64,000 nt of DNA from Nitrospira sp. (GCA_020853775.1 JADYYH010000010.1:1-64000), one strand, 5' to 3'. Numbered from the stretch's first letter, positions 44,301 through 52,336 are shown. A program made the numbers and translations. The notes: generated by a model not told the origin, from the letters alone.

Positions 44301-44863
44301 TCGGCCAACCGCTTCCCGGCGTGTCGGTTCGTATCGTCGATCCCGAGACTGACGCCATCCTCCCACCAGGCACACCCGGGATGTTGCTGGTAAAAGGCCC
44401 GAACGTCATGAACGGCTACTTAGGGCGCGAGGATCTGACAGCTCAGGCCATGCGCGACGGATGGTACATTACAGGCGACATCGCGACGCTTGATGATGAC
44501 GGCTTCTTGACGATCACCGATCGGCTGTCACGTTTTTCCAAGATCGGCGGTGAAATGGTGCCGCATCGTCTGGTCGAAGAGGCGCTGCAACTCGCCTCCG
44601 GAGAAGAACTACAAATCTGCGCGGTCACCGGCGTGCCGGATGAACGCAAAGGAGAACAGCTGGCCGTTCTGCATACCCTCGCCGAAGAACGACTGCCGCA
44701 GATTCTGGCGAAGGCCTCGGCCGCAGGCCTTCCTAATTTGTTTCTGCCCTCCCATAGCCATTGCTTCAAGGTCGAGGCGCTTCCCATTCTGGGAACGGGC
44801 AAGCTGGATCTCCGGGCCCTCAAACGGATTGCGATGGAACGGCTCCATATTCGCCAATCGTGA
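41342..44863 (+). CDS. Three-domain Aas-like protein: MFS transporter, acyltransferase, acyl-CoA/ACP ligase
   Basis: The protein has up to 1173 residues. An N-terminal 12-helix MFS/LplT-like lysophospholipid flippase (FCGAFNDNAWKF near residue 50) is followed by a PlsC acyltransferase with NHISFIDG (catalytic H-x4-D) and IFPEGQITR, then an AMP-forming ligase with the P-loop IIFSSGSTGEPKGVMLTH and GYGVTECAPVIAVN. It imports and reacylates lysophospholipids in one chain, coupling LplT and Aas functions that are separate genes in E. coli. The start is uncertain: TTG 41342 or GTG 41396, the latter having a weak AGG site. Confidence 0.92.
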   Translation: MHHSSSFGRLNPHCSQALVFHQAKEAPIDPQSDSSPQPARPLRGLLIAQFCGAFNDNAWKFMVALLGIRAATSTLAPGQDLETASQTQTTLAMVVFTLPLVLTSFVAGFFADRLSKRTVIITMKGVEVLLMAGATLALLSHPTGGPWALVMLACMGVHSALFSPAKYGILPELLPHAELARGNSILELFTFLAILTGTTAGGFLLAGAGPQPWLAPLALTILALIGFAAAWAVPPVPPARATGGLFDTLRGALSALRADRLLRLAITGAVFFWTIASLVVQNVLVYAKAVLGLSDALATVPSALISVGIGLGALVVGRLSRSRVEYGLVPLGAAGVATFLLTLGWWMPGFTGTLVLMIALGMSSALIFIPINALVQWRAPHDRRGSVIALENICVFTGILLGSLSGGLLANVGLSTVGIFLAAAGVTTIGTAWAMWLMPETFLRLVLVLLTHTIYRLRIVGQTHVPVTGGALLVPNHISFIDGFLLIASLDRPVRFVVDAHYVNLPLFKPFMRALNVIPIASDGGPRVILRALRDAGQALDDGDLVCIFPEGQITRTGNLLPFRRGFERIVKGREVPVVPVHLDRVWGSIFSFVGGRFVTKWPERLPYPVTVSFGAPVPTGTPAHELRRLVRELGESAWHWRKASRRPLHAAFVRSMRRHPFRLAMADVTKPHVSSLQALIGAIALARALTPHWRGQTSVGLLLPPTVAGALTTVAAALAGRTSVNLNYTVGKAGLESAVRQAQLHTIVTSRKFIEKAKLEVPDGPTVLWLEDIGATIGSLQKALAAALAILAPLRLIESACGQTRRVTMDDLATIIFSSGSTGEPKGVMLTHFSIDANVQAVSQVLPLDPEDRILGILPLFHSFGYLVFWYVALNGAATVFHPSPLDVTAIGELCAKHRLTFLVCTPTFLQLYQRRCTPEQFSTLRVVLTGAEKLPLRLCQSFEDRFGIGPIEGYGVTECAPVIAVNCPDFRAAGFFQPASRRGTVGQPLPGVSVRIVDPETDAILPPGTPGMLLVKGPNVMNGYLGREDLTAQAMRDGWYITGDIATLDDDGFLTITDRLSRFSKIGGEMVPHRLVEEALQLASGEELQICAVTGVPDERKGEQLAVLHTLAEERLPQILAKASAAGLPNLFLPSHSHCFKVEALPILGTGKLDLRALKRIAMERLHIRQS

Positions 44864-44928
44864 ATCGTTGTCGGGGGCGAAGTCGCGATCGACAGACGAA
44901 CGACCGGGAACCGGTTTTTGATACACCC

Positions 44929-45921
44929 ATGACGAACCAGATCAACAAATCGCTGATCGATTGCCACGTTCATCTTGCGGCACTGCCCGACGGCGACAAC
45001 GGCTGCTACATCTCTTCCAAAACCCTGCGCAGCCCCCTGTTTCGCTTCCTGCTCTGGAAACATGGCCTCTCGCCGGAAAAGCCGCGTGAGGCGAACCAGA
45101 AATATCTGGCCGATCTGCTGACCGAACTGCGGGCTTCACGCCATGTGCACAAGGCCGTGCTCCTCGGCATGGACGGGGCTTATGATCAGAACGGCCGGCT
45201 GAACCAGGCCGACACCGATTTCCTTATCGGCAACGACTATGTACTGAAGACGGCGCAGGCCTATCCGCACGAATTACTCGCCGGCGTATCCATCAACCCG
45301 CAGCGGCGCGATGCCGTCGATGAAGTGCATCGTTGCGCGGATGCCGGTGCCGTGCTGGTGAAAGTGCTGGCGAACGCGCAACAATTCGATCCGGCAAACA
45401 AGACCTACATTCCCTTCTATCGTGCACTGGTTGAACGCAAGTTGCCGTTCCTCAGTCATGTCGGCTATGAATTCAGCTTGATCGGCAAGGATCAGTCGGT
45501 GGGTGAGCCGGACCGGCTTCGCCTCGCATTGGATGAGGGCGCCACGGTCATTGCCGCACACGCATGCAGCTACGGCTTGATCCTCTACGAAAAGTTCCTC
45601 CCGACTTTGCACGATCTCGTGCGGCGCTATCCGCATTTTTATGCGGACATTTCCGCCCTCACGTTGCCCAACCGGCTGCGGATGCTGCTACATCTCCGGA
45701 AATATCCGAAGGTGCATGAACGTCTCCTGTTCGGAACAGATTACCCGTTGCCAGTTTTCCACCTGGCGGCATGGGGACGAGTCGGGATGGGAACCCTGCG
45801 AACACTCCTGACGACCGGGAACCGCTTCGACCGGCAAGTGGAAGTCTGCCGTGGACTTCGGCTGGGATTTCGGTCGATCGGTGATCTCATTTCCCCTGTG
45901 TCGGTACAATCATTCCGTTGA
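44929..45921 (+). CDS. Amidohydrolase-2-family metal hydrolase
   Basis: The protein has 330 residues from ATG 44929 (MTNQINKSLIDCHVHLAALP), which places the first metal-binding motif DCHVH near residue 12. It continues with LLGMDGAYDQNG, SHVGYEF, AHACSYG and the terminal FGTDYPLPVFHLA, giving the His/Asp ligands of the amidohydrolase 2 (TIM-barrel) family. Frames extending further upstream are not protein-like. The substrate is unknown, and decarboxylases share the fold. It overlaps the sigma-factor gene's region by a few bases at most and is probably in one operon with it. Confidence 0.86.
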   Translation: MTNQINKSLIDCHVHLAALPDGDNGCYISSKTLRSPLFRFLLWKHGLSPEKPREANQKYLADLLTELRASRHVHKAVLLGMDGAYDQNGRLNQADTDFLIGNDYVLKTAQAYPHELLAGVSINPQRRDAVDEVHRCADAGAVLVKVLANAQQFDPANKTYIPFYRALVERKLPFLSHVGYEFSLIGKDQSVGEPDRLRLALDEGATVIAAHACSYGLILYEKFLPTLHDLVRRYPHFYADISALTLPNRLRMLLHLRKYPKVHERLLFGTDYPLPVFHLAAWGRVGMGTLRTLLTTGNRFDRQVEVCRGLRLGFRSIGDLISPVSVQSFR

Positions 45922-45932
45922 GCACCACTGCC

Positions 45933-46430
45933 ATGACGCGAGACGACATCCTCACCCATCTGCGCGAAAGGATTCTGGCCTTCGCGACATCACGCCTCCA
46001 GCAGGACGCCGCCGAGGATCTCACGCAAGAGGTGCTGGTCCTCCTCCATGAGAAATATGCCCGCGTGACTGAGCTGACCGAACTGGTGCCACTGGCCTTT
46101 CAGGTGCTCCGGTTCAAAATGCTGGATGCCCATCGCAAATCCTTGCGGCGGGGCGAGTATAATCGAGATTCCATCGATGACCTGCCGTTGGCCAATCCCG
46201 GCGACGATCCGGCCACCCAATTGGATCAGAAGCAGCGCGTCGACCGCTTGTTGACCGCCGTGGCGCAGCTTGGAGAGCGCTGTCGTGAACTGTTCAGATG
46301 GAAGCTGGAGGGCCACAGCTTTCCCGAGATTCAAACACTCATGGGGCAGGCGTCGATCAACACCATTTACACCTGGGACCTGCGTTGCCGGAAACAGTTG
46401 TTGAGCCTGATGGGCGGCACATGGGAATAA
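45933..46430 (+). CDS. ECF-type RNA polymerase sigma factor
   Basis: This 165-residue protein has sigma region 2 (about 5-75; core AEDLTQEVLVLLHEKY, then FQVLRFKMLDAHRK) and region 4 (about 115-160; ERCRELFRWKLEGHSFPEIQ with the recognition helix in ASINTIYTWDLRCRKQL). The ATG 45933 is preferred over a TTG that overlaps the stop of the amidohydrolase. A membrane protein with a DUF4384 domain follows and is probably the matching anti-sigma or effector. No target promoter motif can be read here. Confidence 0.88.
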   Translation: MTRDDILTHLRERILAFATSRLQQDAAEDLTQEVLVLLHEKYARVTELTELVPLAFQVLRFKMLDAHRKSLRRGEYNRDSIDDLPLANPGDDPATQLDQKQRVDRLLTAVAQLGERCRELFRWKLEGHSFPEIQTLMGQASINTIYTWDLRCRKQLLSLMGGTWE

Positions 46431-46457
46431 TCCAGGATGAGGGTTGCCTGATTCGGC

Positions 46458-46485
46458 TTACGTTTTACGTTTCACGTTTTACCTT
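46458..46485 (+). repeat. Four tandem 7-bp repeats
   Basis: The tract reads TTACGTT, TTACGTT, TCACGTT, TTACCTT in succession, inside the 89-bp gap between the sigma-factor and DUF4384 genes. Similar TTTCACGTTT-like tracts occur between genes in Nitrospira relatives (from memory). The role is unknown. Confidence 0.65.
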
Positions 46486-46519
46486 TGACGGTTTCGTTCA
46501 CGAATGACCCACGAACCGT

Positions 46520-47830
46520 ATGGCTGATCACGGGCTGGAACATCTGTTAGGCGGCTTTGCGGCTGATACCTTGACGCCGGAGGAGCGCAAGCGGCTCTAT
46601 GCCGCGGCCTTGCACGATCAGCAGCTGTTCACTGCCCTGGCCGACGAACAGGCATTGAGGGAGTTGTTGGCGGATCCGGATGTTCGTCGCCGTCTCCTCC
46701 AGGCTGTGAAGCAGCCGGGTTCCGCTGCGACAGGCGGCACCCCTGGCTGGCTGAGTTGGTTCAGGAAACCGGCAGGACTCGCCTGGGCAGGAGGCCTGAC
46801 AGCAGCCGTCGTTGCCATCGCATTCGGGACCAGAATCTATCAAGAGAGCCTCGACCGCACGACCCAATCGACCGTGACCGAGGAGGCCAGACAGGCCGCG
46901 CCGGCAATGCAACGCGCGCAACCGGCCATGGACCCGACACCCTCTGCACCTGCGCCGGAAAGGACAGCCAAAGGGAATACCCACTCGGCCAAGAACGACA
47001 GACGCGCCGATACGCTTGCCAAACGCGAGCAGCCTGTCGCAGGCAGGCCGCTGGAGCAGCCGGGGTCCAAATCTCTCGCCGACAATGCCACGTCTCGGCG
47101 CGAGCGCGATGCCTCGAACAAGCAAGGACCGATGGCGGCAGCCGACAAGGAATCCGCAGGCACGACGGCCTCAGCCGATCGGAAGCTCGCTACTCCCGCA
47201 GCTCCTCCGGCAGCCGCTCCGCAACCGTCGACAGCTCCGCCCCTCCAGCAAACGCCGGCCGGCTTATCGGCGGCGAACGCTCCAGCCCCGAAGACGAGCG
47301 CCCGCGCCCTCTTTTATGGTGAAGAAGCGAGCTCCAGCATCGGGCAGGCGAAACCATTGGGCCTTCGCTACAGTTTTGTGACGAGGGGATCTGATGGCCG
47401 GACTCAGGAAGTCACTGCGGCAATGGCTGCGCGAAGCCGCGAACCAGTGCGCCTCACCGTTGAAGCGACGCAGGAATCGTATGTACAGGTGCTCCAAAAC
47501 CTTGGCTCTGCCGGCACCAGACTCTGGTGGCCGCCGCAGGAAACCGGCAAGATCTCCCTCAAACTCCAGCCTGGCAAACGGACCGAGATTCCCATGCCGC
47601 CTCCGGCCGAGAACGGCCTAATCACACTCATCATCCGGCTTTCGTCGAAACCCTTCGGACCGCTGACGATGCAAGAAGTCGGCATGCTGGACCGATTCTC
47701 CGCAACGCTGCTCATCGAAACCGTCTCGCCCGGCACGGGCACCGGCGTCCAGGAACAGGCGACCTATGTCGTGAGCCACGATCCATCCACCAGCGCCCAG
47801 CTGGCCGTCGAGATACCGGTCGTTCAGTAA
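46520..47830 (+). CDS. Membrane DUF4384 protein, probable anti-sigma partner
   Basis: This 436-residue protein has a cytoplasmic N-terminal helical domain (1-80, HLLGGFAADTLTPEERKRLY), one transmembrane helix (about 90-106), a long Ala/Pro/Gln-rich linker (115-260) and a C-terminal DUF4384 domain (about 275-430; LTVEATQESYVQVLQNLGSA, LWWPPQETGKISLKLQPGKR). The N-terminal layout suits an anti-sigma factor for the ECF protein encoded upstream, but no HxxxCxxC zinc motif is present. DUF4384 domains commonly accompany surface-signalling proteins. Operon membership is likely. Confidence 0.82.
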   Translation: MADHGLEHLLGGFAADTLTPEERKRLYAAALHDQQLFTALADEQALRELLADPDVRRRLLQAVKQPGSAATGGTPGWLSWFRKPAGLAWAGGLTAAVVAIAFGTRIYQESLDRTTQSTVTEEARQAAPAMQRAQPAMDPTPSAPAPERTAKGNTHSAKNDRRADTLAKREQPVAGRPLEQPGSKSLADNATSRRERDASNKQGPMAAADKESAGTTASADRKLATPAAPPAAAPQPSTAPPLQQTPAGLSAANAPAPKTSARALFYGEEASSSIGQAKPLGLRYSFVTRGSDGRTQEVTAAMAARSREPVRLTVEATQESYVQVLQNLGSAGTRLWWPPQETGKISLKLQPGKRTEIPMPPPAENGLITLIIRLSSKPFGPLTMQEVGMLDRFSATLLIETVSPGTGTGVQEQATYVVSHDPSTSAQLAVEIPVVQ

Positions 47831-47854
47831 CCCTCCCTCGCTTCAACCGCGGCA

Positions 47855-48217
47855 TCAGGGGTAAAACCGCATCACCAGCAGGCCGACAATGGCCGCCACG
47901 CCGCCGGCAAGGCACAGCACAAATCCCAGCGCACCCGCTAGAAACCATGGTCGCACGTGCCGATATTCATCCGCCTGGAGTAACGGATGCAGCGCAACAG
48001 GTCTTTGCCACCAGCCTGGCGGCAGCGCCATGCGTAAAGACAAGGCCCGATACAGAACGACGTGATACCACCAGCCAGTTGGTATGCCGATCAACAAGCC
48101 GAGAGCCAGCGCCCAGAGGCCAAGCTCGACCATTCGAGGCGGGGTGGCAACAACGGTCAGCAGGCCTGTCAGCCCGATCACCACCAGGCTCGCCAGCACG
48201 AGGAGCAGTTCCAGCAT
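47855..48217 (-). CDS. Small three-helix membrane protein
   Basis: This 120-residue protein has three hydrophobic segments (about 4-24, 32-56 and 91-115) with a basic/Trp-rich loop (SLRMALPPGWWQRPVALHPL) between helices 2 and 3. No known motif is seen. It begins 48 bp after the lipoprotein gene at 48266-48898 and may be cotranscribed with it. The function is unknown. Confidence 0.75.
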   Translation of the reverse strand: MLELLLVLASLVVIGLTGLLTVVATPPRMVELGLWALALGLLIGIPTGWWYHVVLYRALSLRMALPPGWWQRPVALHPLLQADEYRHVRPWFLAGALGFVLCLAGGVAAIVGLLVMRFYP

Positions 48218-48265
48218 GGGCCGGATTATACGCGAACGACGGCAGGGAGGGCGGACACTGGCAGA

Positions 48266-48898
48266 TCACGGCGGCGCATCGATATCGGTGCGATTCCAGG
48301 TGAGAAAAAATAACATCGTGTACTGGTTGTAAAACGTTCGGCCCACAAGCGTGGCGGAAGAGCCAAGAAATTCGCCGGTACGGTTGTCGTAAATATCCAG
48401 ATGGAGCCGCGCATACCCGCTTTGGTTTTGTTGTTTGTAGAGGGTCAGTTCCGGGAGCGCGAAGGGAATCAGCAGGCTCTGCACCGGCGGCATGCCAAAG
48501 AAGGTGATTCCCTGCATCGTCCCGAATGATTCCGCCATGACACGCACGAGATAGGGCGACTCCATGTCGCGTGCCCGCACCAGATACCCCCTGCGTCCCA
48601 ATTCCGCCGCCACCGTATCGCGGATGTAGAGAATGTCGCGGTTGGGGCTGTTCAAAGAGCCCAGGTCCGAATTCGTCATGCGCAGTCGTGACCGATCGCT
48701 TTCCAGTCCCGTCGCATCGAGCTCAATGTTGACGCCGGCAGGCAACTGCACGGTGAGGTTCGTGAGCGCTTGATTCACGGCCTGCGTCAGCAGAACCTGC
48801 TCCACCGCCGTTCTGGGTGTTCGGGATAACTCTTGTTCGAGTGAGCACCCAGCCAGAACCGCCATGAGGCCCAACAGGAAGCACGAACGAATCAGCAT
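48266..48898 (-). CDS. Lipoprotein (DUF6655-like)
   Basis: This 210-residue protein has a lipoprotein signal MLIRSCFLLGLMAVLAGC (lipobox LAGC, Cys18). The mature part contains SRTPRTAVEQVLLTQAVNQA and DILYIRDTVAAELGRRGYLV, a pattern I associate with a small lipoprotein family (DUF6655-like), then beta strands and the ending VGRTFYNQYTMLFFLTWNRT. The binding site is GAGGGTGAT. The function is unknown; an outer-membrane-associated role is likely. Confidence 0.8.
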   Translation of the reverse strand: MLIRSCFLLGLMAVLAGCSLEQELSRTPRTAVEQVLLTQAVNQALTNLTVQLPAGVNIELDATGLESDRSRLRMTNSDLGSLNSPNRDILYIRDTVAAELGRRGYLVRARDMESPYLVRVMAESFGTMQGITFFGMPPVQSLLIPFALPELTLYKQQNQSGYARLHLDIYDNRTGEFLGSSATLVGRTFYNQYTMLFFLTWNRTDIDAPP

Positions 48899-49026
48899 GT
48901 CATCACCCTCGACGGGAATCCCTCTATGCGTAAAGGCTAATAGACTATGCGGTGCTATTCAATGAGGCAGATCCCTAGAGGTTGAGAGCGTCCTAAGTGA
49001 GACTTTCCCGCCACCATCTCATTTCA

Positions 49027-49310
49027 GCGAGGCAGCGGCCCTAGGCTCTCCTGCGCGCGCAGAACCAGGTCCTTCCCAGGGTGCGCGTTCTGCCAGGTGC
49101 GCGACGCGAGGCATAACGAGCGTCACGGTTGCGCACGCCGGCGAGACGGTGAGCCGACACAGTGCGAATACCTCTGCTGTGACGTATGATTTCTTATTCC
49201 CCCCTATCTCTCCCCAGCGAGGCGGCGGGCCGATGCTCTCCTGCGCGCGTCGAACGAGGGCTTTCTGAAGCCGCGCGTTCCGCGAGCAAAGAGCATCGGC
49301 CTGCCGCCTC
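49027..49310. repeat. Two offset copies of a structured intergenic element
   Basis: Copies begin at about 49029 and 49219, exactly 190 bp apart, and share about 65-70 bp with a 15-nt identical core GCTCTCCTGCGCGCG. The right copy is closed by a nearly perfect long inverted repeat: 49219-49239 pairs with 49290-49310, 20 of 21 bases complementary. The rest of the 476-bp gap 48899-49374 has no gene. Confidence 0.75.
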
Positions 49311-49374
49311 ACCCCCCTTCTCTTCTGAAAGGATTTCCCGCTTCGTCCCATACCCTCCCGTGAAGGGAGGAGTT

Positions 49375-51618
49375 ATGGAGCAGCACCACACCAGTCCTGA
49401 ACCGAATGCGCCAGCCTATCGGCACGATCCCCGCTCCTACCAAATCGCGAGCTTGAGCACCCTCCTTGTGTACGGTCTCTGCTGGCTGCACTTCGATCTG
49501 TCGATCTGGCAGATCGCCGTGACGGTCGGAACCGCATTGCTCACTCAATACGTCGGGACCGCACTCGCCGACCTGCCGTCCTTCGATCCCAAGAGCGCCC
49601 TGATTTCTTCACTGTCACTCTGTCTCCTGCTGCGCACGGATGATCTAGCCGTCGCCGCGTTGGCAGCCGTCATCGCCATCGGCAGTAAGTTTGTCCTTCG
49701 CTGGAATGACAAACACCTCTTCAATCCAACGAATCTGGCCTTGACCGTAATTCTTGCCTGCGGGCTAGGGTGGCTCTCGCCGGGGCAATGGGGACAGGCT
49801 GCCTGGTTCGCGTTTCTTCTCGCCTGCCTTGGAAGTCTGGTCGTGACCCGCGCCGCGCGGGCCGATGTCACGCTGGCGTTCCTCGCCTTCTATGTCGGGC
49901 TGCTGTTCGCACGGACGCTACGGCTCGGTGATCCGCTCACGATTCCGCTCCATCAGCTCGAAAGCGGCGCGCTGCTCATCTTTGCCTTCTTCATGATCTC
50001 CGACCCGAAGACAACACCCGATTCACGAATCGGGCGCATCATCTATGCGCTCCTGGTGTCCCTGGCCGCACTCTATGTGCAGTTCGGATTGTTCAAGCCG
50101 AACGGGCCACTGTGGGGCCTTATCGCCTGCGCGCCGCTGGTGCCAGTGATCGATCATATACTTCCCGGTTCGCGCTACCACTGGGCACGCGCTTCAACCG
50201 GTGACTCTCCTCCCTCCGCTCCAAAACCAGTCCGCAATCTCGGCTCTGTGCTGTCATCAACAAAGGAGGTTCCTATGCGACGTGCCATCGTTCCTTCGCT
50301 ATTTCTCATGCTGGCCCTCTTCGCCTGGACAGACAACGCCTCGGCTTTTTGCGGCTTTTACGTCGGCAAAGCCGATACGAAACTCTTCAATAAGGCCTCC
50401 GAAGTGGCCATCGCACGGCACGACAACAAGACCGTGATCACGATGGCCAATGATTTCAAGGGCGACGTGAAGGAGTTCGCGCTGGTGGTGCCGGTCCCGA
50501 CTATCTTGGAGAAAGAACAGATCCACGTCGGCGATCCGGCTTTGCTGAAACATCTGGCCGATTATTCCGCACCTCGACTGGTGGAATACTTCGACCAGAA
50601 TCCCTGCCTCCGCGACGACCTGATGGAACGCCGCAGCATGGACGCCATGAAGAGCGTGGCGCCTGCGGCCGCTCCGCGTGAACGCGACAAGGCCCTGGGC
50701 GTGACGGTGGAGGCGCAATATACGGTCGGTGAATACGACATTCTGATTCTCTCCGCCAAGGAGAGCAGCGGCCTCGAAACTTGGCTGACTGAAAACGGGT
50801 ATCGTATCCCGCCCGGAGCATCGGCGGTCCTGCAGAGTTATCTCAAACAGGGGATGAAATTCTTTGTCGCGAAAGTGAACCTGGGCGAGCAGGACAAGCT
50901 TGGCCTGACGCACCTCCGGCCGCTGCAGATCGCGTTCGAATCGCCCAAGTTCATGCTGCCGATCCGTCTCGGCACGGTCAATGCCGACGGCGCGCAGGAG
51001 TTATTCATCTATTTCCTCACGAAGCACGGCCGGGTCGAAACCACGAACTACCGGACGGTGCGGTTACCGGATGGGCAGGAAATTCCGCTCTACGTGAAGG
51101 ACAAGTTCGGCGACTTCTACCGTGATCTGTTCAGCCGGCAGGTGAAGCGGGAATACGAACGCGGCGTCTTCATGGAATATGCCTGGGACATGAACTGGTG
51201 TGATCCCTGCGCGGCTGATCCGCTGTCGGCTGAAGAGTTGCGCAAGCTCGGCGTGTTCTGGCAGGAGAACAACGGCCGGATAGGCAAAGGGATGCCGATG
51301 GCGCAGCACGTCTTCCTGACCAGACTGCATGTCCGTTACGATGCCACGCACTTTCCGGAAGACCTGATGTTCCAAGAGACATCCGATCGCGGCAACTTTC
51401 AGGCGCGCTACATCTTGCGTCATCCGTGGACCGGGGCGGAGGAATGCGCGGCTGCCACGTCATACCGCCAACAATTACGCGAGCGATACGAGCAGGAAGC
51501 GCAGACGCTCGCCTCGCTGACCGGGTGGAATATCAGCGAGATCCGCCACGCCATGAGATTGGCATCCCTGCCGGCCGACAGGGAGAAGAAATGGTATCAG
51601 CGTTTGTGGATGAACTAG
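49375..51618 (+). CDS. RnfD/NqrB-like membrane protein, in frame with DUF2330
   Basis: The ATG 49375 follows GGGAGGAG. Residues 1-300 form eight to ten membrane helices with RnfD/NqrB-like motifs SALISSLSLCLLLRTDD, FNPTNLALTVILA and FMISDPKTTPDSRIGR, so the protein may belong to a flavin-dependent electron-transfer or related membrane family. No Rnf operon is nearby. The frame has no stop before the DUF2330 sequence, giving one 747-residue frame. A strong internal binding site and signal peptide at 50275 argue that the two are normally separate genes. The stop may be missing here, or the two are really fused. Confidence 0.6.
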   Translation: MEQHHTSPEPNAPAYRHDPRSYQIASLSTLLVYGLCWLHFDLSIWQIAVTVGTALLTQYVGTALADLPSFDPKSALISSLSLCLLLRTDDLAVAALAAVIAIGSKFVLRWNDKHLFNPTNLALTVILACGLGWLSPGQWGQAAWFAFLLACLGSLVVTRAARADVTLAFLAFYVGLLFARTLRLGDPLTIPLHQLESGALLIFAFFMISDPKTTPDSRIGRIIYALLVSLAALYVQFGLFKPNGPLWGLIACAPLVPVIDHILPGSRYHWARASTGDSPPSAPKPVRNLGSVLSSTKEVPMRRAIVPSLFLMLALFAWTDNASAFCGFYVGKADTKLFNKASEVAIARHDNKTVITMANDFKGDVKEFALVVPVPTILEKEQIHVGDPALLKHLADYSAPRLVEYFDQNPCLRDDLMERRSMDAMKSVAPAAAPRERDKALGVTVEAQYTVGEYDILILSAKESSGLETWLTENGYRIPPGASAVLQSYLKQGMKFFVAKVNLGEQDKLGLTHLRPLQIAFESPKFMLPIRLGTVNADGAQELFIYFLTKHGRVETTNYRTVRLPDGQEIPLYVKDKFGDFYRDLFSRQVKREYERGVFMEYAWDMNWCDPCAADPLSAEELRKLGVFWQENNGRIGKGMPMAQHVFLTRLHVRYDATHFPEDLMFQETSDRGNFQARYILRHPWTGAEECAAATSYRQQLRERYEQEAQTLASLTGWNISEIRHAMRLASLPADREKKWYQRLWMN
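50275..51618 (+). CDS. Secreted DUF2330 protein
   Basis: This 447-residue protein starts at ATG 50275, preceded by AAAGGAGGT at ideal distance, and has a signal peptide (MRRAIVPSLFLMLALFAWTD). The mature domain starts SAFCGFYVGKADTKLFNKAS and contains EFALVVPVPTILEKEQI and WCDPCAADPLSAEELRKLGV, the DUF2330 signature with a CxxC. The family is widespread in Nitrospirota and cyanobacteria, of unknown function. The reading frame is continuous upstream with the RnfD-like sequence. A terminator hairpin follows the stop. Confidence 0.87.
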   Translation: MRRAIVPSLFLMLALFAWTDNASAFCGFYVGKADTKLFNKASEVAIARHDNKTVITMANDFKGDVKEFALVVPVPTILEKEQIHVGDPALLKHLADYSAPRLVEYFDQNPCLRDDLMERRSMDAMKSVAPAAAPRERDKALGVTVEAQYTVGEYDILILSAKESSGLETWLTENGYRIPPGASAVLQSYLKQGMKFFVAKVNLGEQDKLGLTHLRPLQIAFESPKFMLPIRLGTVNADGAQELFIYFLTKHGRVETTNYRTVRLPDGQEIPLYVKDKFGDFYRDLFSRQVKREYERGVFMEYAWDMNWCDPCAADPLSAEELRKLGVFWQENNGRIGKGMPMAQHVFLTRLHVRYDATHFPEDLMFQETSDRGNFQARYILRHPWTGAEECAAATSYRQQLRERYEQEAQTLASLTGWNISEIRHAMRLASLPADREKKWYQRLWMN

Positions 51619-51632
51619 CAGCGTACAAACCC

Positions 51633-51657
51633 CGGAGGCCGGAACAGCCGGCCTCCG
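51633..51657. terminator. Terminator hairpin after the DUF2330 gene
   Basis: A perfect 10-bp stem CGGAGGCCGG/CCGGCCTCCG with a 5-nt loop lies 15 bp beyond the stop. It lies between convergent genes and may act on both strands. Confidence 0.65.
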
Positions 51658-51702
51658 TCACGCCGCTATCTGGTGTATTCGGAATCGGATTCAGGCAGGG
51701 AT

Positions 51703-52143
51703 CTACTTCGTGGCGCAATCGCCCATGCGTTTGCCATCCACCTTCATCGTCACCGACAAGGCTTTGTCACCCTTGGGCGTCGCTTTACGGACGACAGAAA
51801 AGCCGGTGTTCGAGACCGTGCCTTCCACGCGGGTGATCGCATAGAGGCCCTCAATCTCGTAACTGACCGTTCCGCCATGCATCGACACGTTCATGACCTT
51901 GTTCGCCGGATTAGGTTTGAATCCGTTCAAAGCATAATAATTAAACACCGCATCCGGATTGACCAGGTGTTCTTCCTTCACACAGCGGGTATGGGTATCC
52001 GGCTTGCCTGCCTCGCCGCTACTGCTTTCCGTCACCGCCGTCACCTGGTACTCACCCGGCGTCAGGGGAACCGCCTCTGCCCATGCCCAGGGCGCTGCAC
52101 AGAGAACTCCCGCGATCACACCCAACCCCACGACTCCCTTCAT
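51703..52143 (-). CDS. Secreted DUF3617-like protein
   Basis: The protein has 146 residues from ATG 52143 (AGGAGG six nt upstream), with a signal peptide MKGVVGLGVIAGVLCAAPWA. The mature domain has LTPGEYQVTAVTESSSGEAG, TRCVKEEHLVNPDAVF and KVDGKRMGDCATK, where two cysteines probably pair, matching the DUF3617 pattern of small periplasmic proteins. The function is unknown. It is convergent with the DUF2330 gene. Confidence 0.83.
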   Translation of the reverse strand: MKGVVGLGVIAGVLCAAPWAWAEAVPLTPGEYQVTAVTESSSGEAGKPDTHTRCVKEEHLVNPDAVFNYYALNGFKPNPANKVMNVSMHGGTVSYEIEGLYAITRVEGTVSNTGFSVVRKATPKGDKALSVTMKVDGKRMGDCATK

Positions 52144-52336
52144 CGTCGATCCTCCTTGTAACACCGGGGTGCGTCTGCTCCTGGCTCATCACAGCGACCA
52201 GGCCGCCTCGCCCGAATTCATGCCCCATCAAGGACCCGGCGATTGTGCTCATGCCTTGGGATATTGTCAACCGTTACCTCCGGCGCACGGCCCCCCTGTC
52301 TCTCGAGAACGGGCACCGTCCTAGGCTCATTTCCGT

